Source of the DNA: Ardenticatenales bacterium
GTDB taxonomy: Bacteria > Chloroflexota > Anaerolineae > Promineifilales > Promineifilaceae
NCBI GenBank assembly: GCA_020634575.1
Contig: JACKBM010000004.1
Span: 1-64,000 of the forward strand
Length of the DNA: 64,000 nucleotides
Reading direction: 5' to 3'
In this document: in pieces, positions 17,498 through 26,125 of the stretch
How positions within the stretch are numbered: the first letter of the stretch is position 1
Layout: each line of letters begins with the position of its first letter
Notes under the pieces: generated by a model
What the model was told of the DNA's origin: nothing
The model's input: the letters and a program-made list of their open reading frames with translations, nothing else
The model's database searches: none
Made by a program: the position numbers and the translations under genes

Positions 17498-18332
17498 GTT
17501 GGTGGGCCGCAATTTGATGCCCCGTGGCCGTCACCAGGGCCATTTTTTCTTCCATTGATTCGACAGTCACAGTCTGCGCCGCGACCTGGTTAGCATAGTC
17601 GGCTGCTTCCAGCAAGTTCCCACCAGTCCGCCAGTAGTAAGTCAGAAAGGCCGCAGCAAAAATGTCGCCGGCACCTGTCGGATTACACTCTGTGACGGCC
17701 GGCGCTGGTACAGCGTATTCTTCCGCGCCGCTGAAAAGCAAACAGCCCTCGGCGCTACGGGTCAGGATCAGCAGCCGGGACAACGCCCGAAAGCGGACCA
17801 GCATCTGGTCATCCAGCAGATCCTCGGTACTCAAAATCACGACGTCAGCATGAGGCAGCGTTGCTTCCGCCTCGGCCCAATCACAGGCCGAGACCACCCC
17901 ATGCTCATCCCAGGCCCGCATCCAGCCCTGCGGCGTCATCCCAACCAGGCTGTTTGGAAATGCCTGCACAAAGGCCGGATCTACTTCCCGCACCAGTGGG
18001 CCAAGGTGCACGATGGCCGGTTCTGACCAGTCAGCCGGCAGATCGGCTACCCGGAGCGGGCTGGCCAGTTTATGGATGGTTTGGATCCGGCCGGTCGCCG
18101 TATACGCATTCGTAAAGGTCGTCGTCTCCGCCGCGGGCACCGTCGTCACTGACAGCCCGGGCAGCCAGGCCGCCATGTTTACCTCAGGACCAGCCGTTGT
18201 TAGAACCGCCGTCTGCAAGCCAAGGGCCGCTGCTGTCCGTCCGGAATAGGTAACGGTCCCACCCGGGACCGGTCCGGCCGGGGACAGGTCGGCCGTGATC
18301 GTGCCAATAACAAGGTAATCAAGCGTATCCAT
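17490..18332 (-). CDS. PfkB family carbohydrate or nucleoside kinase
   Basis: A 280-residue ribokinase-fold kinase. The anion-hole and catalytic base are in the motif NPTGAGDIFAAAFL near residues 218-231. The N-terminal glycine pair is at PGGTVTYSG. The substrate sugar is not evident. It is the first gene of the run ending in parA-parB-map-M24 and overlaps parA by eight bases, which suggests a shared transcript, though a functional link to partitioning is not implied. Confidence 0.88.
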   Translation of the reverse strand: MDTLDYLVIGTITADLSPAGPVPGGTVTYSGRTAAALGLQTAVLTTAGPEVNMAAWLPGLSVTTVPAAETTTFTNAYTATGRIQTIHKLASPLRVADLPADWSEPAIVHLGPLVREVDPAFVQAFPNSLVGMTPQGWMRAWDEHGVVSACDWAEAEATLPHADVVILSTEDLLDDQMLVRFRALSRLLILTRSAEGCLLFSGAEEYAVPAPAVTECNPTGAGDIFAAAFLTYYWRTGGNLLEAADYANQVAAQTVTVESMEEKMALVTATGHQIAAHQHE

Positions 18333-18385
18333 GGATGGCAGATTCTAACACAGATGGCACAGCGATTAAAAGAAGTGAAAAAGGA

Positions 18386-18414
18386 TTGCATCACCCTGCT
18401 AAAACCGCTATTAT
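18386..18414 (+). promoter_or_regulatory. Promoter of the DivIC-like gene
   Basis: TTGCAT (18386-18391) and TATTAT (18409-18414) are separated by 17 bases. The ATG at 18422 is eight bases past the -10 and no Shine-Dalgarno is present, so the message is probably leaderless. Confidence 0.55.
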
Positions 18415-18421
18415 GTAAATT

Positions 18422-18838
18422 ATGAAAATGCCTTTTTTCCGGCAACGTCCGGTCTTATCCCCGATACAACTCATCGCCCTCGTGGCCGTCATCCTGGCAC
18501 TCATCATTGCCCTGGACCTGAATCGTAAAGCGCGTGCGGGGGAAGCATCCGGAGCGGGCGAGACCGCCTTGCAGGCAGAAATTGACCTGGAACAGACGAG
18601 GCAGGTACAATTGCAGGCCACACGCGACTACGTTCAGAGTGATGATTACGTGGCATCCTATGCGCGTAATGAAGCTGGCTTTGTCCAGCCTGGCGAAATC
18701 CGTGTCGTGCCTTTGACAATTGAGGAAACGCCCAACCCCACGCCGTTGCCAACGGCAACTCCCGATCCCGCCGCCTCTGCCAAACCCTGGCAAGTCTGGT
18801 GGGAACTGCTGACTGACGCCCAACAGCCGCGCCAGTAA
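18422..18838 (+). CDS. Septum formation initiator (DivIC/FtsL-like) family protein
   Basis: A 138-residue bitopic membrane protein. A short cytoplasmic N-terminus precedes one membrane helix (about residues 15-33), then a coiled coil (about 45-72), a segment DDYVASYARNEAGFVQPGE typical of the DivIC family, and a Pro/Thr-rich tail. Family members act in the divisome with FtsB/FtsQ. It faces away from the PfkB gene and precedes pepF by 52 bases. Confidence 0.8.
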   Translation: MKMPFFRQRPVLSPIQLIALVAVILALIIALDLNRKARAGEASGAGETALQAEIDLEQTRQVQLQATRDYVQSDDYVASYARNEAGFVQPGEIRVVPLTIEETPNPTPLPTATPDPAASAKPWQVWWELLTDAQQPRQ

Positions 18839-18890
18839 ACCACCCTCACCCACAACCGGCCGTTTCCCCCACATAGGAATAGGAGTTCTT

Positions 18891-20705
18891 ATGAGTAACG
18901 CCCTGCCCAAACGGCAAGATGTTCCGGTGGAACACACCTGGGACCTGGAATCTGTTTTTGCCACCGAAGCTGCCTGGGAAGCCGCCCTGAATGATGTCCA
19001 ACAACATCTGCCGGACATCGCCGCCTTCAAAGGGCGCCTGGCCGAAGGCCCCGACACCTTACTGGCATTTCTGAACCTGTTTGAGAAGTATCAGCAGATC
19101 ATGGGCAAGGTCTTTGTCTATGCCGGCCTGCAAGTTTCAACTGATACGGGCGATGCCGCCGCTACAGCTCGGGCTGACCGCGCTCGCGGGCTCATGGCCC
19201 GTATGGGCGCTGCGGCTGCCTTCGCGCAGCCAGAACTGCTCGCCGTGGGTCAGGCCACCCTACAGAAATGGCTGGCTGAAACGCCTGCCCTGCAAATTTA
19301 CACCCATTCCTTCGACCAAATGCAAAAGCAGGCAGCTCATATCCGCTCCGCCGAGGTCGAGGCGCTGCTCGGCCAGTTGCAGGACCCGTTCCGTACTGCC
19401 TCCGGCAGCCACGGCATCCTGCACAACAGCGACATCAAGTTCGCCCCCGCCACCAGCTCTGACCCGGAGGCCATGCCCCTGCCGGTGGCACAGTCCACCT
19501 ACGCAACGTTGATCAGTCACGCTGACCGGACGGTGCGCCGCACGGCCTTCGAAAACTACAGCGACGGCTACCTGCAATTCAAGAACACGCTGGCCAACCT
19601 GATGGCCACCGAAGTTAAGCAAAATGTGTTCCTGGCCCGGACACGTGGCTATGGCTCGGCCCTGGAAGCGGCCCTGGCGCCCAGCTTCCTGCCCACCGAC
19701 GTCTTCCACAACACCGTCAACACCTTCAAGGCCAACCTCGGCACCTGGCACCGCTACTGGGCCATTCGCCGCCAGGCTCTGGGCTATGACAAATTGCATC
19801 CTTATGACACCAAAGCCCCGCTAAGCCAGAATTCGCCCAAAGTAACCTTCCAGCAGGCGGTCGACTGGATCAGTGAGGGGATGAAGCCGCTCGGCGACGA
19901 CTATGTTGCCGTTCTGCGGCGGGGCTGCCTGGAGGAACGTTGGGTCGACATTTACCCCAACGAAGGGAAACGGCTGGGCGCTTTTTCGGCCGGGGTGAAG
20001 GGGACCCATCCCTTTATCTTCACCAGCTTCACCGACGATCTGTTCAGCATGAGCACGCTGGCCCATGAGCTGGGCCATTCGCTTCATTCTTACTATTCGC
20101 GGCTCAAACAGCCCTGGACCTACGCCCGTTACACCTTATTTGAAGCGGAGGTGGCCTCCAACCTGAACCAGGCTCTCACCCGCGCCTACCTGCTGGATAA
20201 CACGGACGACGTCGAATTTCAGATCGCCATCATCGAAGAGGCGATGTCTAACTTCTACCGCTATTTCTTCGTCATGCCGACGCTGGCGCGCTTCGAGCTG
20301 GAGATCCACGAGCGCGTAGAACGGGGTGAACCGCTCACCTCGGCCAGCCTGATCGATCTGATGGCCGGTCTCTTTGCCGAAGGGTATGGGGATGAGGTGG
20401 TCATGGACCACGACCGGGTCGGCATGACCTGGGCCCAGTTTGGTCACCTGTACGCCAACTTCTACGTCTTCCAATACACCACCGGCATCTCCGGCGCCCA
20501 CGCCCTGGCCACCGACATTCTGGCGGGCGACAGCGCCGCCGTGGCCCGCTACCGCGACTTCCTCAACGCCGGCGGCTCACGTTACCCGCTGGACAACCTC
20601 AAGGCCACCGGCGTCGATCTGACGACGCCAGAGCCAGTTGAGAAAACCTTCGCCGTCCTGGCGGATTACGTTGATCGGCTGGAAAGCCTGATCGCGCAAC
20701 GCTGA
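18891..20705 (+). CDS. pepF: Oligoendopeptidase F (M3 family)
   Basis: A 604-residue cytosolic zinc peptidase for oligopeptides. The zinc motif is HELGH (in LAHELGHSLHSYYS) with the third ligand Glu in FEAEVASN. An N-terminal M3-N domain (about 110-180) is present. AGGAG precedes the ATG by seven bases. A strong hairpin follows the stop. Confidence 0.95.
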   Translation: MSNALPKRQDVPVEHTWDLESVFATEAAWEAALNDVQQHLPDIAAFKGRLAEGPDTLLAFLNLFEKYQQIMGKVFVYAGLQVSTDTGDAAATARADRARGLMARMGAAAAFAQPELLAVGQATLQKWLAETPALQIYTHSFDQMQKQAAHIRSAEVEALLGQLQDPFRTASGSHGILHNSDIKFAPATSSDPEAMPLPVAQSTYATLISHADRTVRRTAFENYSDGYLQFKNTLANLMATEVKQNVFLARTRGYGSALEAALAPSFLPTDVFHNTVNTFKANLGTWHRYWAIRRQALGYDKLHPYDTKAPLSQNSPKVTFQQAVDWISEGMKPLGDDYVAVLRRGCLEERWVDIYPNEGKRLGAFSAGVKGTHPFIFTSFTDDLFSMSTLAHELGHSLHSYYSRLKQPWTYARYTLFEAEVASNLNQALTRAYLLDNTDDVEFQIAIIEEAMSNFYRYFFVMPTLARFELEIHERVERGEPLTSASLIDLMAGLFAEGYGDEVVMDHDRVGMTWAQFGHLYANFYVFQYTTGISGAHALATDILAGDSAAVARYRDFLNAGGSRYPLDNLKATGVDLTTPEPVEKTFAVLADYVDRLESLIAQR

Positions 20706-20711
20706 TGATGC

Positions 20712-20748
20712 AACGGGCGAGCGGAAAAGCTTCTCCCGCTCGCCCGTT
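20712..20748 (+). terminator. Hairpin after pepF
   Basis: Thirteen-base arms AACGGGCGAGCGG (20712-20724) and CCGCTCGCCCGTT (20736-20748) with an 11-base loop. No T-run follows; the placement seven bases after the stop codon favours a terminator. Confidence 0.6.
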
Positions 20749-20810
20749 ACCAAGGCGTGCTGACTAAACAGGCCGACAAAACCGAGCGCCCGCTAACAGA
20801 TATCAAAACA

Positions 20811-21079
20811 ACATTTCCTGAGCCTCCTCCATGGGGTATCACATCCATTGAGAGCAGGCGAAGGACCTCTCTCCATGCTGCCAGCCTGACCCCCGACACT
20901 GCTGGCAACCCTGATCAGCTCACCGATGCCTGCCAGGCCACACCAATTTCCGGATGATGACTCACCAGGATACAGTAATCGCTGCCCGACAACGCCCATT
21001 CTGGCTCAAAGCCTGGGATCGAGGTCCTTCGCCTGCTCTTGATGAACGCCAGGCCCCATGGCGGAGGCTCAGGAAATGT
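20811..21079. mobile_element. MITE-like element with 59-bp inverted arms
   Basis: Arms at 20811-20869 and 21021-21079 match over 26 outer bases (one mismatch) and 19 inner bases, with an unmatched 14-base stretch between; a 151-base centre holds no gene. Both arms, read on opposite strands, would encode similar peptides (PEPPPWG ... SRRRTS), which follows from the inversion. It fills most of the 476-base gap between pepF and the isomerase. There is no transposase, so mobility is only inferred from structure. Confidence 0.5.
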
Positions 21080-21144
21080 CGGGATGTTTGGTTTGAAAGT
21101 AGACATAAATGACAAACTACTGCGCCATCGCCCCACACCTTCTG

Positions 21145-21150
21145 TATAAT
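21145..21150 (+). promoter_or_regulatory. -10 box of the isomerase gene
   Basis: A perfect TATAAT at 21145-21150 lies 31 bases before the ATG. No good -35 is seen. CAGGAG is the ribosome binding site. Confidence 0.45.
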
Positions 21151-21181
21151 GACCGGCAGCAAGTAGCCAGGAGCAGTCCCC

Positions 21182-22024
21182 ATGATCCCTGTCATCTTTT
21201 CCACCGGTTCCCTCTACACCTACAGCATTGAACGCTGCTTCCGCTTCGCCAAAGCGGCCGGTTGTGACGGCATTGAGCTGATGGTTGACCATCGGGCGGA
21301 GACCCACGAAGTTGATTATCTGCATGGGCTGATTCAGGGGTACGGGCTGCCAATACTGACGGTACACAATCCGTTTGACATGGCCAAACTGGCTGGCTGG
21401 CCGGCCGATAAACCGGGCCGCATCGCCCGCTCCGTGGCGCTGGCCGAAGCATTGGGCGCCAAAACGGTGGTGCACCATCTGCCCAGCAAGATCGATATTC
21501 TGGCGCTCAGGCTGGCTGGCCGGCGCTTGCTCTTGCCCTGGTTCAATGGCGGGCAACGCGCCTACAAGGATTGGCTTGCGGCCGGCTACGGTGAGTTGCA
21601 AAGCCGCACCGACGTCAAGCTCTGCATGGAAAACATGCCGACCCGTCGCTTCCTGGGCCGGCCGCTGGATGCCCACCATTGGAACCGGCCGGATCAACTC
21701 GGCCAGCATCCCCATCTCCCCTACCTCACCCTGGATACCACCCACCTCGCCACCTGGGGCATCGAGCCGGTAGAAGTCTATGAGCAGTTCAATGGCAAAG
21801 TCCACCACATCCACCTCAGCAACTTCGACGGCCGCGAGCATCGCCGGCCTGAAGAGGGCGACCTGAACCTGACCGCCTTCCTCAAGAAGCTCACCGCCAC
21901 CAATTTCCCCGGCGCCGTCTCCCTTGAACTACACCCGGACGCCCTGGATGGTGGCGAGCCTGACGAGGTCATTATTGAGCATCTGCGTGGCAGCGTCGCC
22001 TTCTGTCGTGAGGCGCTGAATTAG
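21182..22024 (+). CDS. Sugar phosphate isomerase/epimerase family protein
   Basis: A 280-residue TIM-barrel protein of the xylose isomerase-like/AP endonuclease 2 superfamily. Residues AAGCDGIELMVDHR, TVHNPF, VVHHLP, CMENMP, LTLDTTHLATWG and SLELHPD line up as barrel strands carrying Glu, His and Asp metal ligands. The substrate is unknown; both sugar isomerases and endonuclease IV relatives share the fold. AGGAG precedes the start. Confidence 0.85.
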   Translation: MIPVIFSTGSLYTYSIERCFRFAKAAGCDGIELMVDHRAETHEVDYLHGLIQGYGLPILTVHNPFDMAKLAGWPADKPGRIARSVALAEALGAKTVVHHLPSKIDILALRLAGRRLLLPWFNGGQRAYKDWLAAGYGELQSRTDVKLCMENMPTRRFLGRPLDAHHWNRPDQLGQHPHLPYLTLDTTHLATWGIEPVEVYEQFNGKVHHIHLSNFDGREHRRPEEGDLNLTAFLKKLTATNFPGAVSLELHPDALDGGEPDEVIIEHLRGSVAFCREALN

Positions 22025-22067
22025 TAGATAATTATCTATTGACGCTCGCAGGATACCTGTGTTAGAC
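22025..22067 (+). promoter_or_regulatory. Operator and promoter of the ABC exporter
   Basis: A perfect 14-base palindrome TAGATAATTATCTA (22025-22038) abuts a -35-like TTGACG (22039-22044); 17 bases on is a weak -10, TTAGAC (22062-22067). The palindrome matches the core of 8303-8334. The following 22068-22380 is a long leader with a UUCG-capped hairpin (CACACT-TTCG-AGTGTG, 22271-22286) and no convincing gene. Confidence 0.5.
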
Positions 22068-22380
22068 TGCAAATTCGTTAATTTTCCAACCTCATTGGTC
22101 TGTCGACGCCACAATTCCCCCTGTTGAAATTGTCATAGTTCCGCGCCAGAATGGCTGGCGTTGGTTGGTGTCGGTTTGAGGCTGCTGATGAGGTTCTTCT
22201 GCTTCAGGCCATTCCGTATTACCCTTCAGGAGGTGTCCCATCAATTGCATTTGAATCTGTCCGGTCTGTTCACACTTTCGAGTGTGCATTACTGATTCTG
22301 TTTTCGGGGCAGGGAGGCAAACGAACGATCTGGCAAATCGACGTGAGCCAACCGGCCGGTCTTTACCAGACAGGTGAGGT

Positions 22381-24144
22381 ATGAGACGTTTTGATGTTTA
22401 CCAGCGGTTATTCCGCTATCTGAAACCGTACTGGCGGCAGGCGCTCCTGGCCTACGGCGCCGCTCTTCTGGCCATCGGTTTCAACCTATATATTCCCCGG
22501 GTGATTGAAAAGGCTATCGACGAAGGCATTGTAATCGGTGAAATCCGGGCGATGTGGCTGGCCGCCGGCACCATTCTGGGCCTGGCTACCCTCAACGTAG
22601 TCAATCAGTTTGCCGTGCGTTACCTGGGCCAATGGCTGACCTTTAAGGTCGCTTTTGACGTGCGTAACCAGTTCTACAACGCCGTCCAGCAACTACCATT
22701 TTCCTTCCATGATGGCGCCCACACAGGCGACCTGATGAGCCGGGCCACCAGCGACGTGCGCGAGACCGAGATCTTTATCGGCCAGGGATCGCTGGACCTG
22801 ATTTCCACCGTCCTGCTCATCGTCGGCGTCATCGTTGCCCTGTTATTGACAAACCCCGGGCTGGCCATTATCGCCATGATCCCGCTGCCCATTCTGATCT
22901 TCGCCACGATTCGCTTTGGCCGGACCATCCGGCCCAAATTCAAGAAGATCCAGGAGCAGATGGGTGAGCTCTCCTCGACCATGCAGGAGAGCCTGACCGG
23001 TATCCGCGTCGTGAAATCTTTCGCCCGCGAGCCGTACGAGCAGCACAAATTCGATACGCAGAACGAGGGCTGGTTTGAAAAACGGTATGCGGTCATCCTG
23101 AGTTGGGCCAACAACTGGCCTCTGTTCACCTTCCTGCTGGCCACCAGCGTTTTCCTGCTCCTCTGGTTGGGTGGGCCGATGGCGCTGGAAGGGACAACCT
23201 CGGTGGGCTCACTCTTCGCCATGATTTCCTATGTCCTCCTGCTGAATGGCCCGGTGCAACGGCTGGGCTTCCTCTCCAGTCTGGCCGCCACGGCCGGCTC
23301 AGCGGCGGAGCGCATTTTCTACATCCTGGACATGGACAATGAAGTGGCGGACCGGCCGGATGCCAGCCAACTCGGCGAGATCCGCGGCGAAGTCACCTTC
23401 AAAGATGTCGGCTTTGCCTATCGGGGCGAGGAACGGGTACTGGATGGCATCAATTTCACCGCTGAACCCGGCCAGACCGTCGCCCTGATTGGTCCCACCG
23501 GTTCCGGCAAATCAACCATCATCAACCTGCTGCCGCGCTTCTATAACCCGATCGCGGGCCAGATCCTGGTGGATGGTACCGATATCCAAACAGTAACGAT
23601 GAGCAGCCTGCGCCGCCACATCGGCATCGTCCTGCAATCCCCCTTCCTCTTCAGCATGACCATTGCCGACAACATCGCCTACGGCCGGCCGGAGGCGACG
23701 CGGGAGCAGATTATCACCGCTGCCAAAGCGGCCCGGGCCCATGGCTTCATCAGCGAGATGCCGGACGGCTATGACACTCAGGTTGGCGAGCGCGGCGTAA
23801 CGCTGAGCGGCGGCCAGAAGCAGCGCGTGGCTATCGCCCGAGCCCTGCTGGCCAACACCCGCATCCTCGTCCTGGACGACTCCACCAGCAGCGTCGATAC
23901 CGAAACTGAGTATCTCATCCAGCAGGCGCTGGCCGAGTTGATGGAAGGGCGCACCACCTTCGTCATTGCTCAGCGGCTCTTGACGTTGAAAAATGCCGAC
24001 CAGATCCTGGTGCTGGACCACGGCCGCATCGTTGAACGGGGTACCCACCAATCGCTGCTGGCTGAGAATGGGCTCTACCGGGAAATCTACGATCTCCAGC
24101 TGCGTGATCAGGAAGAATTCCTGGCTACACGGGGAGGGAATTGA
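22381..24144 (+). CDS. ABC exporter half-transporter, degenerate-site subunit
   Basis: A 587-residue type IV (MsbA-like) exporter with six membrane helices (about 20-300) and one ATPase domain. Walker A is GPTGSGKS (371-378) and the signature is canonical LSGGQ (475-479). The catalytic Glu after Walker B is Asp500 (LVLDD), and the switch His is Gln531 (IAQRL). These are hallmarks of the non-catalytic half in heterodimeric exporters. GGTGAGGT precedes the ATG. The stop overlaps the next gene by one base (TGATG). Confidence 0.95.
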   Translation: MRRFDVYQRLFRYLKPYWRQALLAYGAALLAIGFNLYIPRVIEKAIDEGIVIGEIRAMWLAAGTILGLATLNVVNQFAVRYLGQWLTFKVAFDVRNQFYNAVQQLPFSFHDGAHTGDLMSRATSDVRETEIFIGQGSLDLISTVLLIVGVIVALLLTNPGLAIIAMIPLPILIFATIRFGRTIRPKFKKIQEQMGELSSTMQESLTGIRVVKSFAREPYEQHKFDTQNEGWFEKRYAVILSWANNWPLFTFLLATSVFLLLWLGGPMALEGTTSVGSLFAMISYVLLLNGPVQRLGFLSSLAATAGSAAERIFYILDMDNEVADRPDASQLGEIRGEVTFKDVGFAYRGEERVLDGINFTAEPGQTVALIGPTGSGKSTIINLLPRFYNPIAGQILVDGTDIQTVTMSSLRRHIGIVLQSPFLFSMTIADNIAYGRPEATREQIITAAKAARAHGFISEMPDGYDTQVGERGVTLSGGQKQRVAIARALLANTRILVLDDSTSSVDTETEYLIQQALAELMEGRTTFVIAQRLLTLKNADQILVLDHGRIVERGTHQSLLAENGLYREIYDLQLRDQEEFLATRGGN

Positions 24145-26000
24145 TGAGCGAGGCAACCAAAAAACGAAGCAAACGGGAACCTGTCCGGCTGCAGGATATC
24201 ATGCCGGATGAGGATACGCTTGTTTTAGGCAAATCCTACGACAGCACGTTGATGCGCCGCCTGCTCAGGTACATGCTGCCCTACAAGCAACGGCTGGCCT
24301 ACGCGGTCGTGCTCATGATCCTGGCCGCTTTTACCGGCGTCGCCGCGCCGTGGATTATCGGCAAGGCGATTGACGAGGGCATTCGCGGCGGCTCCCTATC
24401 CACGTTGCGCATGTGGACGGGCGCTTTTGCTGCTGTCGCCCTGGTAGAATGGTATGCCAACCGGGGGCGCATCTCCTTGATGGCCTACGTGGGCACCAAG
24501 GTGGTCGCTGACCTGCGCCAGCAGCTATTCCGCCATCTACACAGCCTGTCGCTCAACTTCTTCAACAACTACAGCATCGGCCGGCTGATGAGCCGCTTGC
24601 TCAGCGATGTGGAGGTGATGCAGGATTTCATCACCTGGTCGATCACCGGCCTGTTCCGCGCTGTCTTTTCTTTACTTGGCATCGTCATCGCCATGCTGGT
24701 GTTGAACTGGCGGCTGGCGCTGGTCTCCTTTGCGGTTTTGCCGCTTATGGTGATTTTGACGAATTACTGGCGGGTGCGGGTGCGCGAGGCGTACCGGGCC
24801 GCCCGGCAACGGCTCTCGCTGATCAACGGGTATCTGAATGAGTCGATCACCGGCATCCGTGTGACCAAGAGCTTCTCCCGGGAAGATCGCAATATGAATC
24901 ATTTTGCGATGCTCAACCAGGATTACTTTGATGCGAATCTGGAGACCGGCCGGTTAGCCGCCATCTTCTTCCCCGGCGTGGACTTCATGGGCTTCCTGGC
25001 CACGGCGCTGGTTGTCGGCGTCGGCGGCTGGCTGGTGCTGGGGGATGCGTTGACGGCCGGTACGCTGGTCGCCTTTGTCCTCTACGTCCAGCGCTTCTTC
25101 GAGCCCCTGCGCGAGCTGGCCCAACGTTACAACGTCTTCCAGGCAACGATGGCCTCCAGCGAACGGCTCTTCCGCCTGCTGGACGTCAAACCGGACCTGG
25201 CCGACGCCCGCGATGCCTACCAGTTACCGCCTATCCAAGGTGAAGTGATCTTTGACGGGGTTGGCTTCAGCTACAAGGATGGTGAGCCGATACTGCAGGA
25301 CGTCTGCCTGCAGGCTACCCCTGGCCAGCGCATCGCCCTGGTTGGCGAAACCGGCGCGGGCAAAAGCACCATCATCCGCCTGCTCTCCCGCTTCTTCGAC
25401 GTCGACCTCGGCGCCATCCGCATCGATGGTCACGACATCCGTGACGTCACCCAGGCCAGCTTGCGGGCGCAGCTGGGTATCGTTCTCCAGGACACCTTCC
25501 TTTTCTCCGGCACCATCATGGAGAACATCCGCTATGGCCGCCTGGATGCAACCAATGAGGAGATCATTGAAGCGACCAAAGCTGTCGGCGCCCATGAGTT
25601 CATCATGGCGCTGCGCGACGGTTATCAGACCGATGTGGGCGAGAACGGTATCAACCTGAGCGTGGGCCAGCGACAAATGCTCTCCTTCGCCCGCGCCCTC
25701 CTGGCCGACCCGCGCATCCTCATCCTGGATGAGGCGACCAGCAGCGTGGACACGACCACGGAGAAGCTCATCGAGCAGGGGTTGGACCGGCTGATGCTGG
25801 GCCGCACCAGCTTCGTCATCGCCCACCGGCTGAGCACCATCGTCTCCGCCGACCAGATCATCGTGATGGACCACGGCCGCATCGTCGAGGCCGGCACCCA
25901 CGAAGAGCTACTGGCTCGCCACGGCCGCTACTACAACCTCTACACCATGCAATGGGCCGCCGGCGCCACCCCGGAGAAAATCCGCTTCTCCGACAACTAG
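24144..26000 (+). CDS. ABC exporter half-transporter, catalytic subunit
   Basis: A 618-residue partner of the preceding gene. It has an extra soluble N-terminus (about 35 residues), six membrane helices, Walker A GETGAGKS (401-408), Glu530 (ILILDE) and His561 (IAHRL) intact, but a changed signature LSVGQ (505-509). Paired with the first subunit, one nucleotide site is fully canonical and the other has Asp, Gln and LSVGQ, as in TM287/288 and BmrCD type multidrug exporters. GGGGAGGG precedes the start. Substrate unknown. Confidence 0.95.
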   Translation: MSEATKKRSKREPVRLQDIMPDEDTLVLGKSYDSTLMRRLLRYMLPYKQRLAYAVVLMILAAFTGVAAPWIIGKAIDEGIRGGSLSTLRMWTGAFAAVALVEWYANRGRISLMAYVGTKVVADLRQQLFRHLHSLSLNFFNNYSIGRLMSRLLSDVEVMQDFITWSITGLFRAVFSLLGIVIAMLVLNWRLALVSFAVLPLMVILTNYWRVRVREAYRAARQRLSLINGYLNESITGIRVTKSFSREDRNMNHFAMLNQDYFDANLETGRLAAIFFPGVDFMGFLATALVVGVGGWLVLGDALTAGTLVAFVLYVQRFFEPLRELAQRYNVFQATMASSERLFRLLDVKPDLADARDAYQLPPIQGEVIFDGVGFSYKDGEPILQDVCLQATPGQRIALVGETGAGKSTIIRLLSRFFDVDLGAIRIDGHDIRDVTQASLRAQLGIVLQDTFLFSGTIMENIRYGRLDATNEEIIEATKAVGAHEFIMALRDGYQTDVGENGINLSVGQRQMLSFARALLADPRILILDEATSSVDTTTEKLIEQGLDRLMLGRTSFVIAHRLSTIVSADQIIVMDHGRIVEAGTHEELLARHGRYYNLYTMQWAAGATPEKIRFSDN

Positions 26001-26006
26001 CCTAAA

Positions 26007-26095
26007 AGGGATCGGGTCTCTGCGAACGGTGTTCAAGCGAACACTATTCGAAGAGACCCGATCCCTTGATGGCCGTTCGCAGAGACCCGATCCCT
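26007..26095. repeat. GGGATCGGGTCTCT inverted repeats
   Basis: A 23-base sequence at 26007-26029 is perfectly complementary to 26073-26095, and a shorter 16-base complement (26052-26067) lies between, so two alternative hairpins can form. It separates the ABC exporter from the convergent EamA gene and could terminate both. A related element (GAGACCCGTTCTCT) is at 37663-37717. Confidence 0.75.
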
Positions 26096-26125
26096 GCGTC
26101 TCCCCCCGGCAACGCCAGCCAAACC

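Noticed and set aside
20757..20957. A small frame encoding PEPPPWG...SRRRTS.
   Set aside because: The pattern follows from the inverted arms of the element at 20811-21079, and the same peptide appears on the opposite strand.
22151..22384. A 77-codon frame ending on the ATGA of the ABC exporter start.
   Set aside because: Its protein has no family-like features, and a weak start context; the overlap with the exporter start is more likely chance.
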